Origin: GCA-2720865 sp047630275 | Lineage (GTDB): Bacteria > Bdellovibrionota > Bacteriovoracia > Bacteriovoracales > Bacteriovoracaceae | Direction of reading: 5' to 3' | NCBI GenBank assembly: GCA_047630275.1 | Contig: JBLHVN010000003.1 | Coordinates: 496,001-560,000, forward strand | Length of the DNA: 64,000 bases | Part shown: positions 50,781 to 60,188 of the stretch, in pieces | How positions within the stretch are numbered: the stretch's first letter is position 1 | How the letters are laid out: the number at the start of each line of letters is the position of its first letter | Made by a program: the position numbers and the translations under genes | Notes under the pieces: model-generated | The model's database searches: none | The model's input: only the letters and a program-made list of their open reading frames with translations | What the model was told of the DNA's origin: nothing

Positions 50781-52451
50781 CTATAGGGTCTTTAGGAACA
50801 TGATAAGTTCTTTTTTCTCAGCTAACGAGAACTTCTCTGATCCATCAGAGTTTAGAAACATCTTTGAATGCCCTTTATTGGAAAGTCCTTTTCGGCGCGT
50901 ATCAAATTTAGCTTCTTTATCTTGATACCATGATTCAGGAATATCTCGCCCCGTTGGATAACCCACGCATTCTGAATCAAAGTCAGTCTCAGGATCATCA
51001 GCTGGTCCTTGATAAAAGACAACGGTCCTCTCGCTAGGCTTAGTCAGAACATCACATAAGCTTGGAGCTGAGTTATTATGAAAATAAGGATAGCGCGCCC
51101 ATACCCCTACAAGTGGTGGCGGAACATAACCTTTTTGAGGAACAACCTTTGTCTCCATCCATTTAGAAATCGCTAAACGGTTTAGATCCTCAGAGAAATG
51201 CTTCATTCCCTGCCATCTTAAGGGATCAGTTCCTACATCTTTTACTTTTGTTTTCTTGGCGTAATTAACCTTAGTCGTTTTTAGTTTTTCTTCTAAGCTT
51301 AGTTCCTCTGCGTTTGGAAGATCCCAAGCCTTTTCATAACCACCATGGCATTTCACGCAGGAAGTTTTAAAATGGGCCTGCCCTCTTTTAGCCGCTTCAA
51401 GATCTAGAGAGTCTGCTGGAAAGAAATCTGTCCACCTTGGGGCTTCAATAGAGAAGACCGCGGCCGTTAGTTCTTTAATGATCTTAGAGTTATTCTTCAT
51501 CCACTTTTCTAATTCTTTTAGATCAGTCCCTCTTCCAATTTCATTCCAGAGAAAGTTTGTAAGAATGGGATTGCCGCTAACAATAGAGCCATCTCTTAAC
51601 CAGCGGGTCTTATACTTAAGGTTCCACCAAACACCTGGCTTTGAATCGGCCGGGGTATGAGAGAGAGCATTAGGACGAGGCTTCTTTTGAAGCTTCTTAT
51701 TATGAGTGGCGTATTCGTCTTGGTTTCTCTTAGATAGAGAAAGGGCCACTTGAGCTAGAGAAGTATCTAGACCTAGGACAAGAGGAGAAACTGCTCCGAT
51801 GGCCATCAAGTTCTTTTGAAAGCTCTTGTACATCTTCATCTCACCTTTTGTGGCGCCAGTTCCGAGCTTAAAGATAGTAGCAGGAACCTTAGGAGCGTAC
51901 TTTTGCCCCATGATAAAAAAGTCATTAGCTTTTGTTCTTTTGTTCGTTAGTCCTAAGACGGTCTTTCCAAAGAGCTGTGTAGAGTGACAAGCTGTGCAAC
52001 CAAAGGTTAGGCCTTTTGCCCCGTGGCGCTCAATAAAAGTCACGCCCATAGGAAAATCAGGTTTATCAACTGTAGGATAAGGAATTTTAAAGACCCCAGT
52101 TGCATCTTCTTCGTTATAAGGATTTAGCCCAACCCAATTGTACATATCATCCATGGAAGTAAATCCAAGAACCCTTTGACCTAATTTATAAAGCCATCTT
52201 TTAATGGGGTTCTTACTATCAGCTTCAATAGCGCGCCTTGAAGCTTCGTAAGGAAGTAGAACGCCGGTGATTGAAACCGGATAACTGCTGGTATGAATCT
52301 TTCCTTGATGAATGACTTCTTTATGCTCATCTCCTACAAGTTCATAGATATTCCCGCGGTGACCAACCTCAGGAAGCCTTGCGTTTTCAGACCAGTCGGG
52401 GGTCTTTGCAAAGAGAGAAATAGAGTAAAAGATAACGAGAAACTTGATCAT
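50781..52451 (-). CDS. Exported di-haem c-type cytochrome
   Basis: About 556 residues from ATG 52451 (AGGA 8 nt upstream, then signal MIKFLVIFYSISLFA). Two haem-c motifs CTACH (near residue 152) and CVKCH (near 368) are seen, with a possible distal Met in WQGMKHFSED. The layout is like the di-haem RoxA/peroxidase group (FGCTACHSTQLFG and VPPPLVGVWARYPYFHNNSAPSLCDVL). Role is probably periplasmic electron transfer or oxidation; substrate unknown. Confidence 0.75.
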   Translation of the reverse strand: MIKFLVIFYSISLFAKTPDWSENARLPEVGHRGNIYELVGDEHKEVIHQGKIHTSSYPVSITGVLLPYEASRRAIEADSKNPIKRWLYKLGQRVLGFTSMDDMYNWVGLNPYNEEDATGVFKIPYPTVDKPDFPMGVTFIERHGAKGLTFGCTACHSTQLFGKTVLGLTNKRTKANDFFIMGQKYAPKVPATIFKLGTGATKGEMKMYKSFQKNLMAIGAVSPLVLGLDTSLAQVALSLSKRNQDEYATHNKKLQKKPRPNALSHTPADSKPGVWWNLKYKTRWLRDGSIVSGNPILTNFLWNEIGRGTDLKELEKWMKNNSKIIKELTAAVFSIEAPRWTDFFPADSLDLEAAKRGQAHFKTSCVKCHGGYEKAWDLPNAEELSLEEKLKTTKVNYAKKTKVKDVGTDPLRWQGMKHFSEDLNRLAISKWMETKVVPQKGYVPPPLVGVWARYPYFHNNSAPSLCDVLTKPSERTVVFYQGPADDPETDFDSECVGYPTGRDIPESWYQDKEAKFDTRRKGLSNKGHSKMFLNSDGSEKFSLAEKKELIMFLKTL

Positions 52452-52473
52452 GCCTGACATCCTGCCAAATAAC

Positions 52474-53865
52474 CTATTGGTTAATACTAGTTCTTCTTGA
52501 GAAGTAATAGATCTGATCAAATATTATTCTATTTAAACTGAAAATACCAATGGCCTTAATCAAAGCGGCCTTTGGGTTCATGGCCCCCATGCAGAGGGTG
52601 TTATAGATGTATAAAGAAACAAAGGTGTCCTTTGGAAGAAGCAGAGCTCCATAAGCAGCGTGAAAGGCAAAACGATCTGATCCGACATTGCCCGTCGCAA
52701 TAAGATCCCCTTTTTGCTCGTCATACATTTGAGAGATGATAGAAGTCATAAGTAGGTTTTGAATCTCATCATCCTCTAAGTCTTCTTCAGTCATAGAATC
52801 CCAATTGATTGAGTTACCACTAACAGGTTCAGTGATCATGCCGTCCCCTTTATTCTCAACGCCGACCCCACTTTGTTTAAAGTTTTTTACTTTTTCGATA
52901 AAGCTTTCTTTAAACTTTTGATAAAGATTCTTCTGATCCATGTACTGACGAAGCTTTTCAATCTCGGCCCGACGGTTAGGATCTTTCATTAAGTTATCAA
53001 GCCTCTCTTGAGCTTGTTCATTAGAGATGCCAAAAAGAGAACCATAAGCGAACATATCAACCAGTCCGGTTCCTCGGCTAAAGAAGTACTTCTTTAATGC
53101 TAAAGCAACAGGAGAATTTTCTGGGTTTGAAACAATCTTAGAGGCCACAAGCCCCACAAGAACACCTGCCGTTAATTCATAACCTAAGCGGCCAATCCAT
53201 TTAGCATCAATATCTCTGTCATAGTTTTGATAAGTATAAGCGCCAATAGAAGAGGCCAGACCAATACCAATAGTGAACTTCTTAAAAGTATTCCCAGCGG
53301 CCTTTCTCTCAGGGGTCCACTTAGTCGAGCGGCAGCCATAGGCCAAGCGCTCATACTTTTTCATATAGGCGTCCATCTCTTTAGAGACTTTTACTTTAAC
53401 TTCTTTGCTCGAGAGCCCTGGGTTTTCCTCTACAATCTTCTGAGCAATCTTCTTTGATTCTCTAGATTCTTCTTTAGCAATAAGTTTTTGAATCTTTCTG
53501 TGTTTCTTCATCAAAGTTGATGAGTACTCAGGGTTTGAGATCTCACTTAGTTCTTCAACAAACTTAAGCCTATTTTTATCGCGGACAATATCTAGGAAAT
53601 GAAGAAATGAAGTGAACTCTTTCTTGCTTGGCTTTTTCTCTAAGCTAGCTAGTTTTTTTTCTAGGGCCTTAAGAGTTTCTTCTTTGAGCTCTAACTGAGA
53701 GGCTTCTTTCATGGCCCATGAATCAAAGCTATTCACCGTTGATGTTTGTACTTGGTCCGCTTTTAGAAAACCACTCATCAAATCCACGCACGAACTTGCA
53801 TAAGCTTTAGGCATATTGGCCCAAATCAGCACAGCGATAATGAATCTAGTGATAACTCCTAACAT
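52474..53865 (-). CDS. Exported protein with membrane segments, unknown function
   Basis: A 463-residue protein with a signal peptide (to KAYAS), a long Lys/Glu helical region (about 45-165), several hydrophobic segments (IGIGLASSIGAYTYQNY, ELTAGVLVGLVASKIV, and a C-terminal AALIKAIGIFSLNRIIF), and a second helical charged part. No recognised family; the type is common in bdellovibrios. It lies 22 nt upstream of the cytochrome gene and may be co-transcribed. Confidence 0.6.
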   Translation of the reverse strand: MLGVITRFIIAVLIWANMPKAYASSCVDLMSGFLKADQVQTSTVNSFDSWAMKEASQLELKEETLKALEKKLASLEKKPSKKEFTSFLHFLDIVRDKNRLKFVEELSEISNPEYSSTLMKKHRKIQKLIAKEESRESKKIAQKIVEENPGLSSKEVKVKVSKEMDAYMKKYERLAYGCRSTKWTPERKAAGNTFKKFTIGIGLASSIGAYTYQNYDRDIDAKWIGRLGYELTAGVLVGLVASKIVSNPENSPVALALKKYFFSRGTGLVDMFAYGSLFGISNEQAQERLDNLMKDPNRRAEIEKLRQYMDQKNLYQKFKESFIEKVKNFKQSGVGVENKGDGMITEPVSGNSINWDSMTEEDLEDDEIQNLLMTSIISQMYDEQKGDLIATGNVGSDRFAFHAAYGALLLPKDTFVSLYIYNTLCMGAMNPKAALIKAIGIFSLNRIIFDQIYYFSRRTSINQ

Positions 53866-54010
53866 TGAAACCCCTTCCCAAAGATTTAAGGGAATCTATC
53901 AGAAACTGAGAAATACCGAAGGTGTTCAGGAATTATTATAGGTGCGCGCCGTGTCTAAATAAGGGTTTAAGGGCCTAAATGTCCATAAGGAGCTGAAATT
54001 AGATTAGGGC

Positions 54011-55924
54011 CTAGAGGCTCTCCACATCCACTTTTGAAATATCAAATTCCATGATCACATCCCTACTATTAGGTTTATCAATCACTTTAAAAGGAATGCC
54101 TAATTTTCTATAAAGCCTTTGATGAATCTTAGAGGTAAAAACAAAGGCCCTCGATGCTTTTTCATCAGTTTTTAAGATGGCCATGACCTGAGCGAGGATC
54201 TCTTTCATATGATCAGGATTATCGGCATCAGTTGAAACCAAGCGCACAACCTCATAGACCTTCTCCCCTTTTTCTCTTGGTACTTTAAATCCAGTGGCCT
54301 TCTCTAAAGGGAGTAGCTCCTCTGTCTTTGAACTCTTCACAATGCCAGCTCCTCCTGTAAAATTCGGAGGTCCATTGGCGGGGTGGGCCCGGCTTTTTAA
54401 GACCAACAAGGTTCGGTCTTCCATTTCCCGTGAGCTTTTCAAGAAAGCTTTTACTTCAGCTTCACTTAACTTTAATCGTTTTGAATAAACGTCAGCCACA
54501 TAGTCCCAATAACCAGAGGTTAGTTTTTTATGATCGGTCCCTAGCCTTGAAGCTTTTTCTAAATCATAGATACTGCTGTATTCGTTAACCCCTGTCTTAT
54601 AAACAAAGGCGCTTTTGTCCTTACCTAATGACTTTATCCCGTCACTTCGCAGCTTGCTGGTTAACTGATCAGGTCTTATCTGTAATTTATGAGAAAAGTA
54701 ACCGGGCTCATCGGCTAGCTTAGCCGCTTTTGGAAAGGCCAGCTTTAACCCGCTCTTTAATCCTCTTCCAATTGAGATCGCTTCAGAGACGGCCAACAAA
54801 AGGTATTCATTTGAGAGGTCTTTATAGCATTGATCAATTTCTTTTTGCTTTTCCACACTGGACTTAACCAGCATTGCGGCGACTTTTCTTTTACATTGAA
54901 CTTCTACTTTATTTACTAGAATAAGTCCCGATGAAGCACTTATGACTTGATAAGAAATGGCCCCAACTAAAGCTTCCGATTTTTTGGCGCTTAGACCAAA
55001 CCTGGCTAACCATAACCCTTGCCCTATTTTAATCGAACTAAGAGGGGGAAATAAAAATGGTCCGATGATAAGACCTGCTTCTAGAGCAACCTTTTTAATA
55101 AGTTCTTGTTTTTCAAATCTATTTTTTAAACGAAGGATACGGCAATAGTGCTTTGCCTCTTCTTCTGGAGCAGGTCCATCTTTAGAACGAAGATGATGAT
55201 GAAGGCTCTCTAATAAGTAAGGCCTTCTCAACAGAGCGGTAGTTTGTTTCTCTTCTAATTCTTCTTGGTTTCTCGCAAAGGAGCTAAAAAAGAGAAGGCC
55301 TGCGTGGGCGTTATTGTTCTTACTAACAAAGTCCTTTCTGACAGCGAGATAATCGCTAGAAGACTCCATAAGAATTTTTCTAAGTTTTTTATCGCTTAAT
55401 TCATCCTCCTGACCTAAAGAATCTGAGATCTTTTGACTGGCAAGTTCAGGATTATTAACTAAGAAAAGTACCTTTAAGTTTCTATAATGATTTCTCTCTA
55501 TAATTAGATCTTCCGTTTTTAAGGTAGGGCATTTTAAACGAAAGCAGACTTCCATCTTTTGTTGATACGAAGCTTCAAGAATATAGAGCTCTTTTAATTG
55601 TTTGTACTTCTTAACCCGCTCTAGATATTTTTCTTCTAGTTCAGCCTTCTTAGGATCAGCCTTTAGTCCTCGCATGTGACGAAAGAGATGAACCTCATCT
55701 TTTATCTCTTTTTTAATCTTTGATTTTATCTCTAAGAAGTACTTTTCAATAAAGCCAGCAAAGCCATCGTCTTCTAATACAAATTGATCAATTGCCTCCG
55801 AACTTGAAGAGCAACTTCTTTGACCTGGAAACTCTGGAGCGCACTGTTCAGTCCAAGCCCTTAGTTCAAAGGACATAAGAATAGTGGCTATGATGAAATA
55901 GATTCTAAGCTTCTTTTCTCTCAA
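54011..55924 (-). CDS. Large exported protein, GNAT-like C-terminus, unknown function
   Basis: A 637-residue protein from TTG 55924 with AAGGAAG 8 nt upstream; signal peptide ending in LRAW. The middle is helical with a hydrophobic patch (VALEAGLIIGPFLFPPLSSI). The last 120 residues (VYEVVRLVSTDADNPDHMKEILAQVMAILKTDEKASRAFVFTSKIHQRLYRKLGIPFKVI) follow the strand-helix pattern of acyltransferases such as N-acyl amino-acid synthases. An exported enzyme of that kind would be unusual; the match is by eye only. Confidence 0.5.
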   Translation of the reverse strand: MREKKLRIYFIIATILMSFELRAWTEQCAPEFPGQRSCSSSSEAIDQFVLEDDGFAGFIEKYFLEIKSKIKKEIKDEVHLFRHMRGLKADPKKAELEEKYLERVKKYKQLKELYILEASYQQKMEVCFRLKCPTLKTEDLIIERNHYRNLKVLFLVNNPELASQKISDSLGQEDELSDKKLRKILMESSSDYLAVRKDFVSKNNNAHAGLLFFSSFARNQEELEEKQTTALLRRPYLLESLHHHLRSKDGPAPEEEAKHYCRILRLKNRFEKQELIKKVALEAGLIIGPFLFPPLSSIKIGQGLWLARFGLSAKKSEALVGAISYQVISASSGLILVNKVEVQCKRKVAAMLVKSSVEKQKEIDQCYKDLSNEYLLLAVSEAISIGRGLKSGLKLAFPKAAKLADEPGYFSHKLQIRPDQLTSKLRSDGIKSLGKDKSAFVYKTGVNEYSSIYDLEKASRLGTDHKKLTSGYWDYVADVYSKRLKLSEAEVKAFLKSSREMEDRTLLVLKSRAHPANGPPNFTGGAGIVKSSKTEELLPLEKATGFKVPREKGEKVYEVVRLVSTDADNPDHMKEILAQVMAILKTDEKASRAFVFTSKIHQRLYRKLGIPFKVIDKPNSRDVIMEFDISKVDVESL

Positions 55925-56020
55925 GAAATTTACTTCCTTATAAGGGTCTAAGACCCTTTATTATCGGCATAAACTCTTGAATACTTTACTAAAAGGATTT
56001 GGTAACAAACAAGTTTTCAG

Positions 56021-56551
56021 CTACTTACTAAAGTATTGATCAAATCCTTCTCTGTTCGCGACTTTAAGAAAAGCCACTTCAAACTTCAAGGGATCTTTTG
56101 CATAAAGGTATTGAAGCTCTGAAGAGATATTGATGGCCCCTAGAAGAACATCAACTTTAATAAACTCAGTCCCCGTTGCCCGCCCAAAATTAAAGATGGC
56201 CCAGTTTGGGCAGTCTTCTTGGTAAGCCTTATAATCCATCTTTAAATTCGTATAGCTTAAAAAAGCTGAGAACCCGCCCCCTTTCGCCCAGTGAACAACT
56301 TCTTCAAGTTCATCCGCTGTGTGAGGGGGGATATACTCGCCTTCTTCCTCAACAGTCGAAGAGCCGGTTGTGTTATAAAGATGAAAACCCTTGGCCATCT
56401 TTAAGAGATAGGCATCATCCTTTCCTTTAGCTTCTAACTTTAAAAGAAGGCTTATTTGATGGGGCTTTAATTCAAACGGGGAAAGATCGATCTTAGCAAA
56501 AGCAGTTTGAAAAAAGAAAAGTGCAACTAAAGCGATTAGACAATGTTTCAT
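56021..56551 (-). CDS. Exported protein, unknown function
   Basis: A 176-residue protein, GGGGAG before ATG and a signal peptide ending in AFAK. The mature region (LSPFELKPHQISLLLKLEAKGKDDAYLLKMAKGFHLYN and the later NWAIFNFGRATGTEFIKVDVLLGAI) is not recognised. It is a single gene among other exported genes on the same strand. Confidence 0.55.
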   Translation of the reverse strand: MKHCLIALVALFFFQTAFAKIDLSPFELKPHQISLLLKLEAKGKDDAYLLKMAKGFHLYNTTGSSTVEEEGEYIPPHTADELEEVVHWAKGGGFSAFLSYTNLKMDYKAYQEDCPNWAIFNFGRATGTEFIKVDVLLGAINISSELQYLYAKDPLKFEVAFLKVANREGFDQYFSK

Positions 56552-56664
56552 ATAAATCTCCCCATTGAAGGCAACTTATACTGACTTAGTCTTTAGAGTG
56601 GATAGTCCGTTAGAATTTACTGAGTTAGGTTCGTCATGAGAGGAGAATCAAGCTCGTGACGCAT

Positions 56665-58356
56665 TTAGATCTTAAAGTCTTCACAGGCCTTAAGATCATC
56701 AGGCTTTTTAAGCTTCCCCTGGCAGCTTAAAAAGGAATAGCCCCTAGCGTAGGAGAGGTATTTCTTTATTTCTATAGCGCGCTTTTCAGCCTTCTCTTTA
56801 TGGCAGCCAATAGTATTTGAGCTGCAAGTAGCGGCTTCTTTTTTATAGTTTTTATTAAAGAAAGTGAGGGCCTTCTTTTGAGCAGATGTTCCATTATTTT
56901 CGAGCTTCTTCAAGCACTCTTTAACTGTGCTCTTTAAAATGTCATAAGAAATATTACTTTTTGCCCCCATTGAATGATCCTTTCCACTCTTGGCCATTTC
57001 AATCTGTAAGTATCCCTTGCTTCTTTTCGTTGGATAGATGCTCTGCTCTCTTTGTAAACGAAAGAGGTCTTTTATCTCTAAGTTGATCCGCTTGTAGCCA
57101 CTGCTAGCAGCGCAAGTCTTAACCGCCCGGGCATCTTTATAAAGGGCCTTACAAACTGTTTGCCCAATATTCTTAGCGGCTGTTGAATTACTATAATCAG
57201 TGGATCTAGAACCTTTACCCGATCGCATCTCACAGCTCATGGACTTTTGTATATCCGGGTGCCCCATTAGCTTTGATTCCTCAATAGCTAAGGGTTTCAT
57301 CTTATCGATCTCAACTTTATCTTCCTCGATCAATTCATCAAGCTTAGAGCTTAGCTCAGAGGCTTCTGGAACCTTTGAAGAATCCACTCCGGCCACCTTG
57401 GCGAGGGTTTGCTTATCAAGCTCTCCATCAAAGCGAAGCTTAGTCACTACCTTTCGAACAGTTTCTATTTCAGCATCTCTAGTTTCAGAAAAGAGAGGAA
57501 CATACTCCTGGCACTGAGGAGCAATCTCATCTTTATTAGCAAAGGCCCCATAGTGAACTTCATCTTCATCCCCGCAACCGGAGATTTGGTTAGTATTATG
57601 ATAGATCTTTTCTAAAACCGTCTTGCCGTCCTTATAATCAATATTCACTAATGTAACATCTTGATTCACGAGAAGATCTAAGTGAAGATCCGCCATGCTC
57701 GAGCCCCCTTTTGCCCTCATGCGGTCAAAGGTCTGCAAGATAAAATCATTACTAGTAGAGTTATAAGCGCTGGTTGAAGTCATGACACAACCGAGTCCTT
57801 TAAAGACTGAAGTTGAAGCGCCACTCTTACAAGAGTGATCAAAAATGGCGAGCTTTGGCTTCTCACAACCAGGATCTTTGGCCTGTTGATTCTTAATTAT
57901 TTTCGCAAACTGATCCGCGTAGATTCTTTGTTTCTTAAAGCTTCCATCGGCGTTTTTTTTCACTCCATTAACTGAATGGCGAGGAACGGGCTTTCCCGTT
58001 CGTGCGTCTTTTCCATTCCGAGACCCATGGGCCACAAAGTTAAGCATCAATTTCTCTGGCCTTTCACTACAAGGCTTAGAGTAGATCTGCTCTAATTTCT
58101 TTTGAACATTCTTTAAAGTAAAAGGACTAGCATAGGCCCCGATCTTCTTTGAATAACTCTTCGCCTTTTCTTGGTCTCCAAAGAAGCTGCTCACTTTATA
58201 ACCACTTTCTTTTAAGGCCTTATTGGCGTGGGCATTTTGTTCTTTAACAAACTCTAAACCACCTTCGTGATCTGCACCCATAGTGATGGCGATCTTCTCT
58301 TGAGCAAAAAGACTCATGGAAAAAACAGTGAATATGATAGTGAGGATTACTTGCAA
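56665..58356 (-). CDS. Exported caspase-like (clan CD) protease homologue
   Basis: A 563-residue protein from TTG 58356 after AAGGCGG; signal peptide MSLFAQ. Residues 100-200 carry the two hallmarks of caspase-like peptidases: a beta-strand ending in His-Gly (KLMLNFVAHGSRNG) and a later strand ending Asp-x-Cys-x-Ser-Gly (LAIFDHSCKSGAS), giving a His/Cys dyad. The C-terminal 250 residues are helical with many cysteines (disulfides likely). An exported clan CD peptidase could act on prey or cell-surface protein. It overlaps the small gene upstream by 10 nt. Confidence 0.65.
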   Translation of the reverse strand: MQVILTIIFTVFSMSLFAQEKIAITMGADHEGGLEFVKEQNAHANKALKESGYKVSSFFGDQEKAKSYSKKIGAYASPFTLKNVQKKLEQIYSKPCSERPEKLMLNFVAHGSRNGKDARTGKPVPRHSVNGVKKNADGSFKKQRIYADQFAKIIKNQQAKDPGCEKPKLAIFDHSCKSGASTSVFKGLGCVMTSTSAYNSTSNDFILQTFDRMRAKGGSSMADLHLDLLVNQDVTLVNIDYKDGKTVLEKIYHNTNQISGCGDEDEVHYGAFANKDEIAPQCQEYVPLFSETRDAEIETVRKVVTKLRFDGELDKQTLAKVAGVDSSKVPEASELSSKLDELIEEDKVEIDKMKPLAIEESKLMGHPDIQKSMSCEMRSGKGSRSTDYSNSTAAKNIGQTVCKALYKDARAVKTCAASSGYKRINLEIKDLFRLQREQSIYPTKRSKGYLQIEMAKSGKDHSMGAKSNISYDILKSTVKECLKKLENNGTSAQKKALTFFNKNYKKEAATCSSNTIGCHKEKAEKRAIEIKKYLSYARGYSFLSCQGKLKKPDDLKACEDFKI

Positions 58357-58694
58357 GATTCCGCCTTAATCAGCTCAAGCCCGGCCTTCTTAATAGCCCC
58401 AAATTGCCTAACAGGCGTCTCAAGGGCCTTTCCCTCAAAGCTTCCCTTAAGCTTAGTTAGCTGCATCTTTATTGTAATATGCTGACCACTAAAATAAGAA
58501 AGGTTATATCCATTTGTTGCCAGTTTCACCTCTAATTTCGACTGCTTAGACTCACCTACAAGGAGCTTACAGCTATCCCCCTTGTGGCAGAAAATCTTTG
58601 CAAATACCTGATATTCCCCGCATTTCATGGGTCTTTGATCAGAGTCAAAGGCAAAGCTTGGCAAACAAAAGAGGAAGATAACTAGAGCTCTCAC
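58347..58694 (-). CDS. Small exported protein coupled to the caspase-like gene
   Basis: A 115-residue protein from GTG 58694, signal peptide MRALVIFLFCLPSFAF. It has three cysteines plus a terminal one (MKCGEYQVFAKIFCHKGDSCKLLVG). It overlaps the start of the caspase-like gene, so the two are translated together. It could be an inhibitor or partner of the protease. No family is recognised. Confidence 0.55.
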   Translation of the reverse strand: MRALVIFLFCLPSFAFDSDQRPMKCGEYQVFAKIFCHKGDSCKLLVGESKQSKLEVKLATNGYNLSYFSGQHITIKMQLTKLKGSFEGKALETPVRQFGAIKKAGLELIKAESCK

Positions 58695-58853
58695 CCTAAC
58701 TTATCGGTCTTTGAGGGCCCTTCTTAAGCCTAAAACCCCCATAAACTTCGTCATATGGCCTCCTTGCGAATAGAAATATTTCAATTCCTTCCCCCCGAGA
58801 TCTAGGCCCGTGTTAAGTTTTTTTGTACTTCAAGAACTCTAAAAGGACCAAAT

Positions 58854-59678
58854 ATGAATATGCTTTTAAAAGTAACGTTTAGTTTTCTCTTTTTGATTCA
58901 AGTGGCTAACGCCGGCATTGTAGAGAGGTTTCTCTACCCCGGAGCAAAGGGTGAAGTTGAAACTCCTGACTACGCTAACAGAAATTTTGTAGATACCTTG
59001 ATAGAAATTGAGAAAAAGAAATCAATCATTCTTAGAGGTCCTAAGTTTGATGAGTCTTTTAAAGGAAGCATCGTTCTTTTCTTTCACGGGAATGCGGGAA
59101 ACTATTTCAACGGGGACTACTATCATACTCAGTACAATAAGATCCTAGGAGAAAGAAGCGTAAAGCTCTACTCTATTCAATACCCAGGTTACGCCGGAAG
59201 CACGATAAAACCAACGGAGAGCTCTCTTAGAAAAGCCGGACTTAAGGCCTTCGCTAAATTAGATAAGATCTATCCTCATAATAAAAAAGTTTTACTAGGC
59301 TTCTCTCTTGGCTCTGCCGTCACAATTCAAGTGGCGACTTCTACTAAAATAAAGTACGACCAAGTTATCTTAAACGCCCCTTGGAAAAGCTTTAAGAAGA
59401 TCTGCGCCTATAACGCTCTTATCTTCCAGCCCTTTGTCTGTAAAAATAAAAAGCAGGCCTATAAGAATACTGACTTGATAGCAAAGATAAAGTCTCCCGT
59501 GGCCATCTTTCACGGAAAAAGAGACATGATGATTCCTTTTTATCATGGCAAAGCAAACTTTGAGGCCCTCGAAAAAGCGGACCGCCCCTACAAAGATCAA
59601 TTCTTTCCTGTGAGCACCGGACATAACAAGATCTTTACGAAAGAGACCATGAAGCTCATCAGTAACTTCATGCTCTAA
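58854..59678 (+). CDS. Exported alpha/beta hydrolase
   Basis: A 274-residue alpha/beta hydrolase with signal peptide (to NAG). Oxyanion-side FFHGNAGNYF, nucleophile elbow LLGFSLGSAVTI (Ser in G-F-S-L-G), acid near AIFHGKRDMMIP and His in STGHNKIF complete the triad. It resembles the BEM46/ABHD13-17 group. Substrate is probably an ester or amide outside the cytoplasm. Confidence 0.82.
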   Translation: MNMLLKVTFSFLFLIQVANAGIVERFLYPGAKGEVETPDYANRNFVDTLIEIEKKKSIILRGPKFDESFKGSIVLFFHGNAGNYFNGDYYHTQYNKILGERSVKLYSIQYPGYAGSTIKPTESSLRKAGLKAFAKLDKIYPHNKKVLLGFSLGSAVTIQVATSTKIKYDQVILNAPWKSFKKICAYNALIFQPFVCKNKKQAYKNTDLIAKIKSPVAIFHGKRDMMIPFYHGKANFEALEKADRPYKDQFFPVSTGHNKIFTKETMKLISNFML

Positions 59679-59741
59679 GAAATCCCCACAAGGATCAACT
59701 TCTCCTCTATAATTAAAGAATCTAATTAATGAGGAGAAATC

Positions 59742-60143
59742 ATGAACGAAGCGATCTATTGGCTTAACGTAAACTTAATCATCACCGCCCTTATGTGGGT
59801 TCCCTACATCTTGAATCGAGTCTTAAAGCAAGGCATCGGCGCTATGGGATATGCGGGTGATCTTCCCCCTATGAGCGACTGGGCCATAAGAGCAAAGAAA
59901 GCTCATTATAACGCCATTGAAAACCTAGTGGTCTTTGCCCCTGCGGTCTTGGCCTATCTTATGCTTGATGGATCAAACTTTGAAGCGGTTCAATGCGCTA
60001 TTGGGATTTATATGTTCTCTCGTATTGTGCATTACCTTAGTTTTACTTTTAAGGTTCCTTATCTTCGTACCCTGTCCTTTGTTGTTAACTGGGGAGCTAC
60101 TATGTATGTGCTCTTTCAGGTTTGTTCACTAGCTGGAAAATAA
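59742..60143 (+). CDS. MAPEG-family membrane protein
   Basis: A 133-residue four-helix MAPEG protein (MSDWAIRAKKAHYNAIENLVVFAPAVLA and SRIVHYLSFTFKVPYLRTLSFVVNW are typical). Bacterial members are small glutathione-transferase-like membrane proteins of unclear substrate. GAGGAGAAATC precedes ATG; the terminator at 60150 follows. Confidence 0.85.
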   Translation: MNEAIYWLNVNLIITALMWVPYILNRVLKQGIGAMGYAGDLPPMSDWAIRAKKAHYNAIENLVVFAPAVLAYLMLDGSNFEAVQCAIGIYMFSRIVHYLSFTFKVPYLRTLSFVVNWGATMYVLFQVCSLAGK

Positions 60144-60149
60144 TATAAC

Positions 60150-60188
60150 GGGCTACCTTGCTCTTAACGGAATATGTAAGGGTAGCCC
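60150..60188 (+). terminator. Terminator of the MAPEG gene
   Basis: GGGCTACC and the complementary GGTAGCCC form an 8-bp stem with a loop of about 22 nt followed by TTTT. It overlaps the last codons of the opposing alkyltransferase-like gene. Confidence 0.65.
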
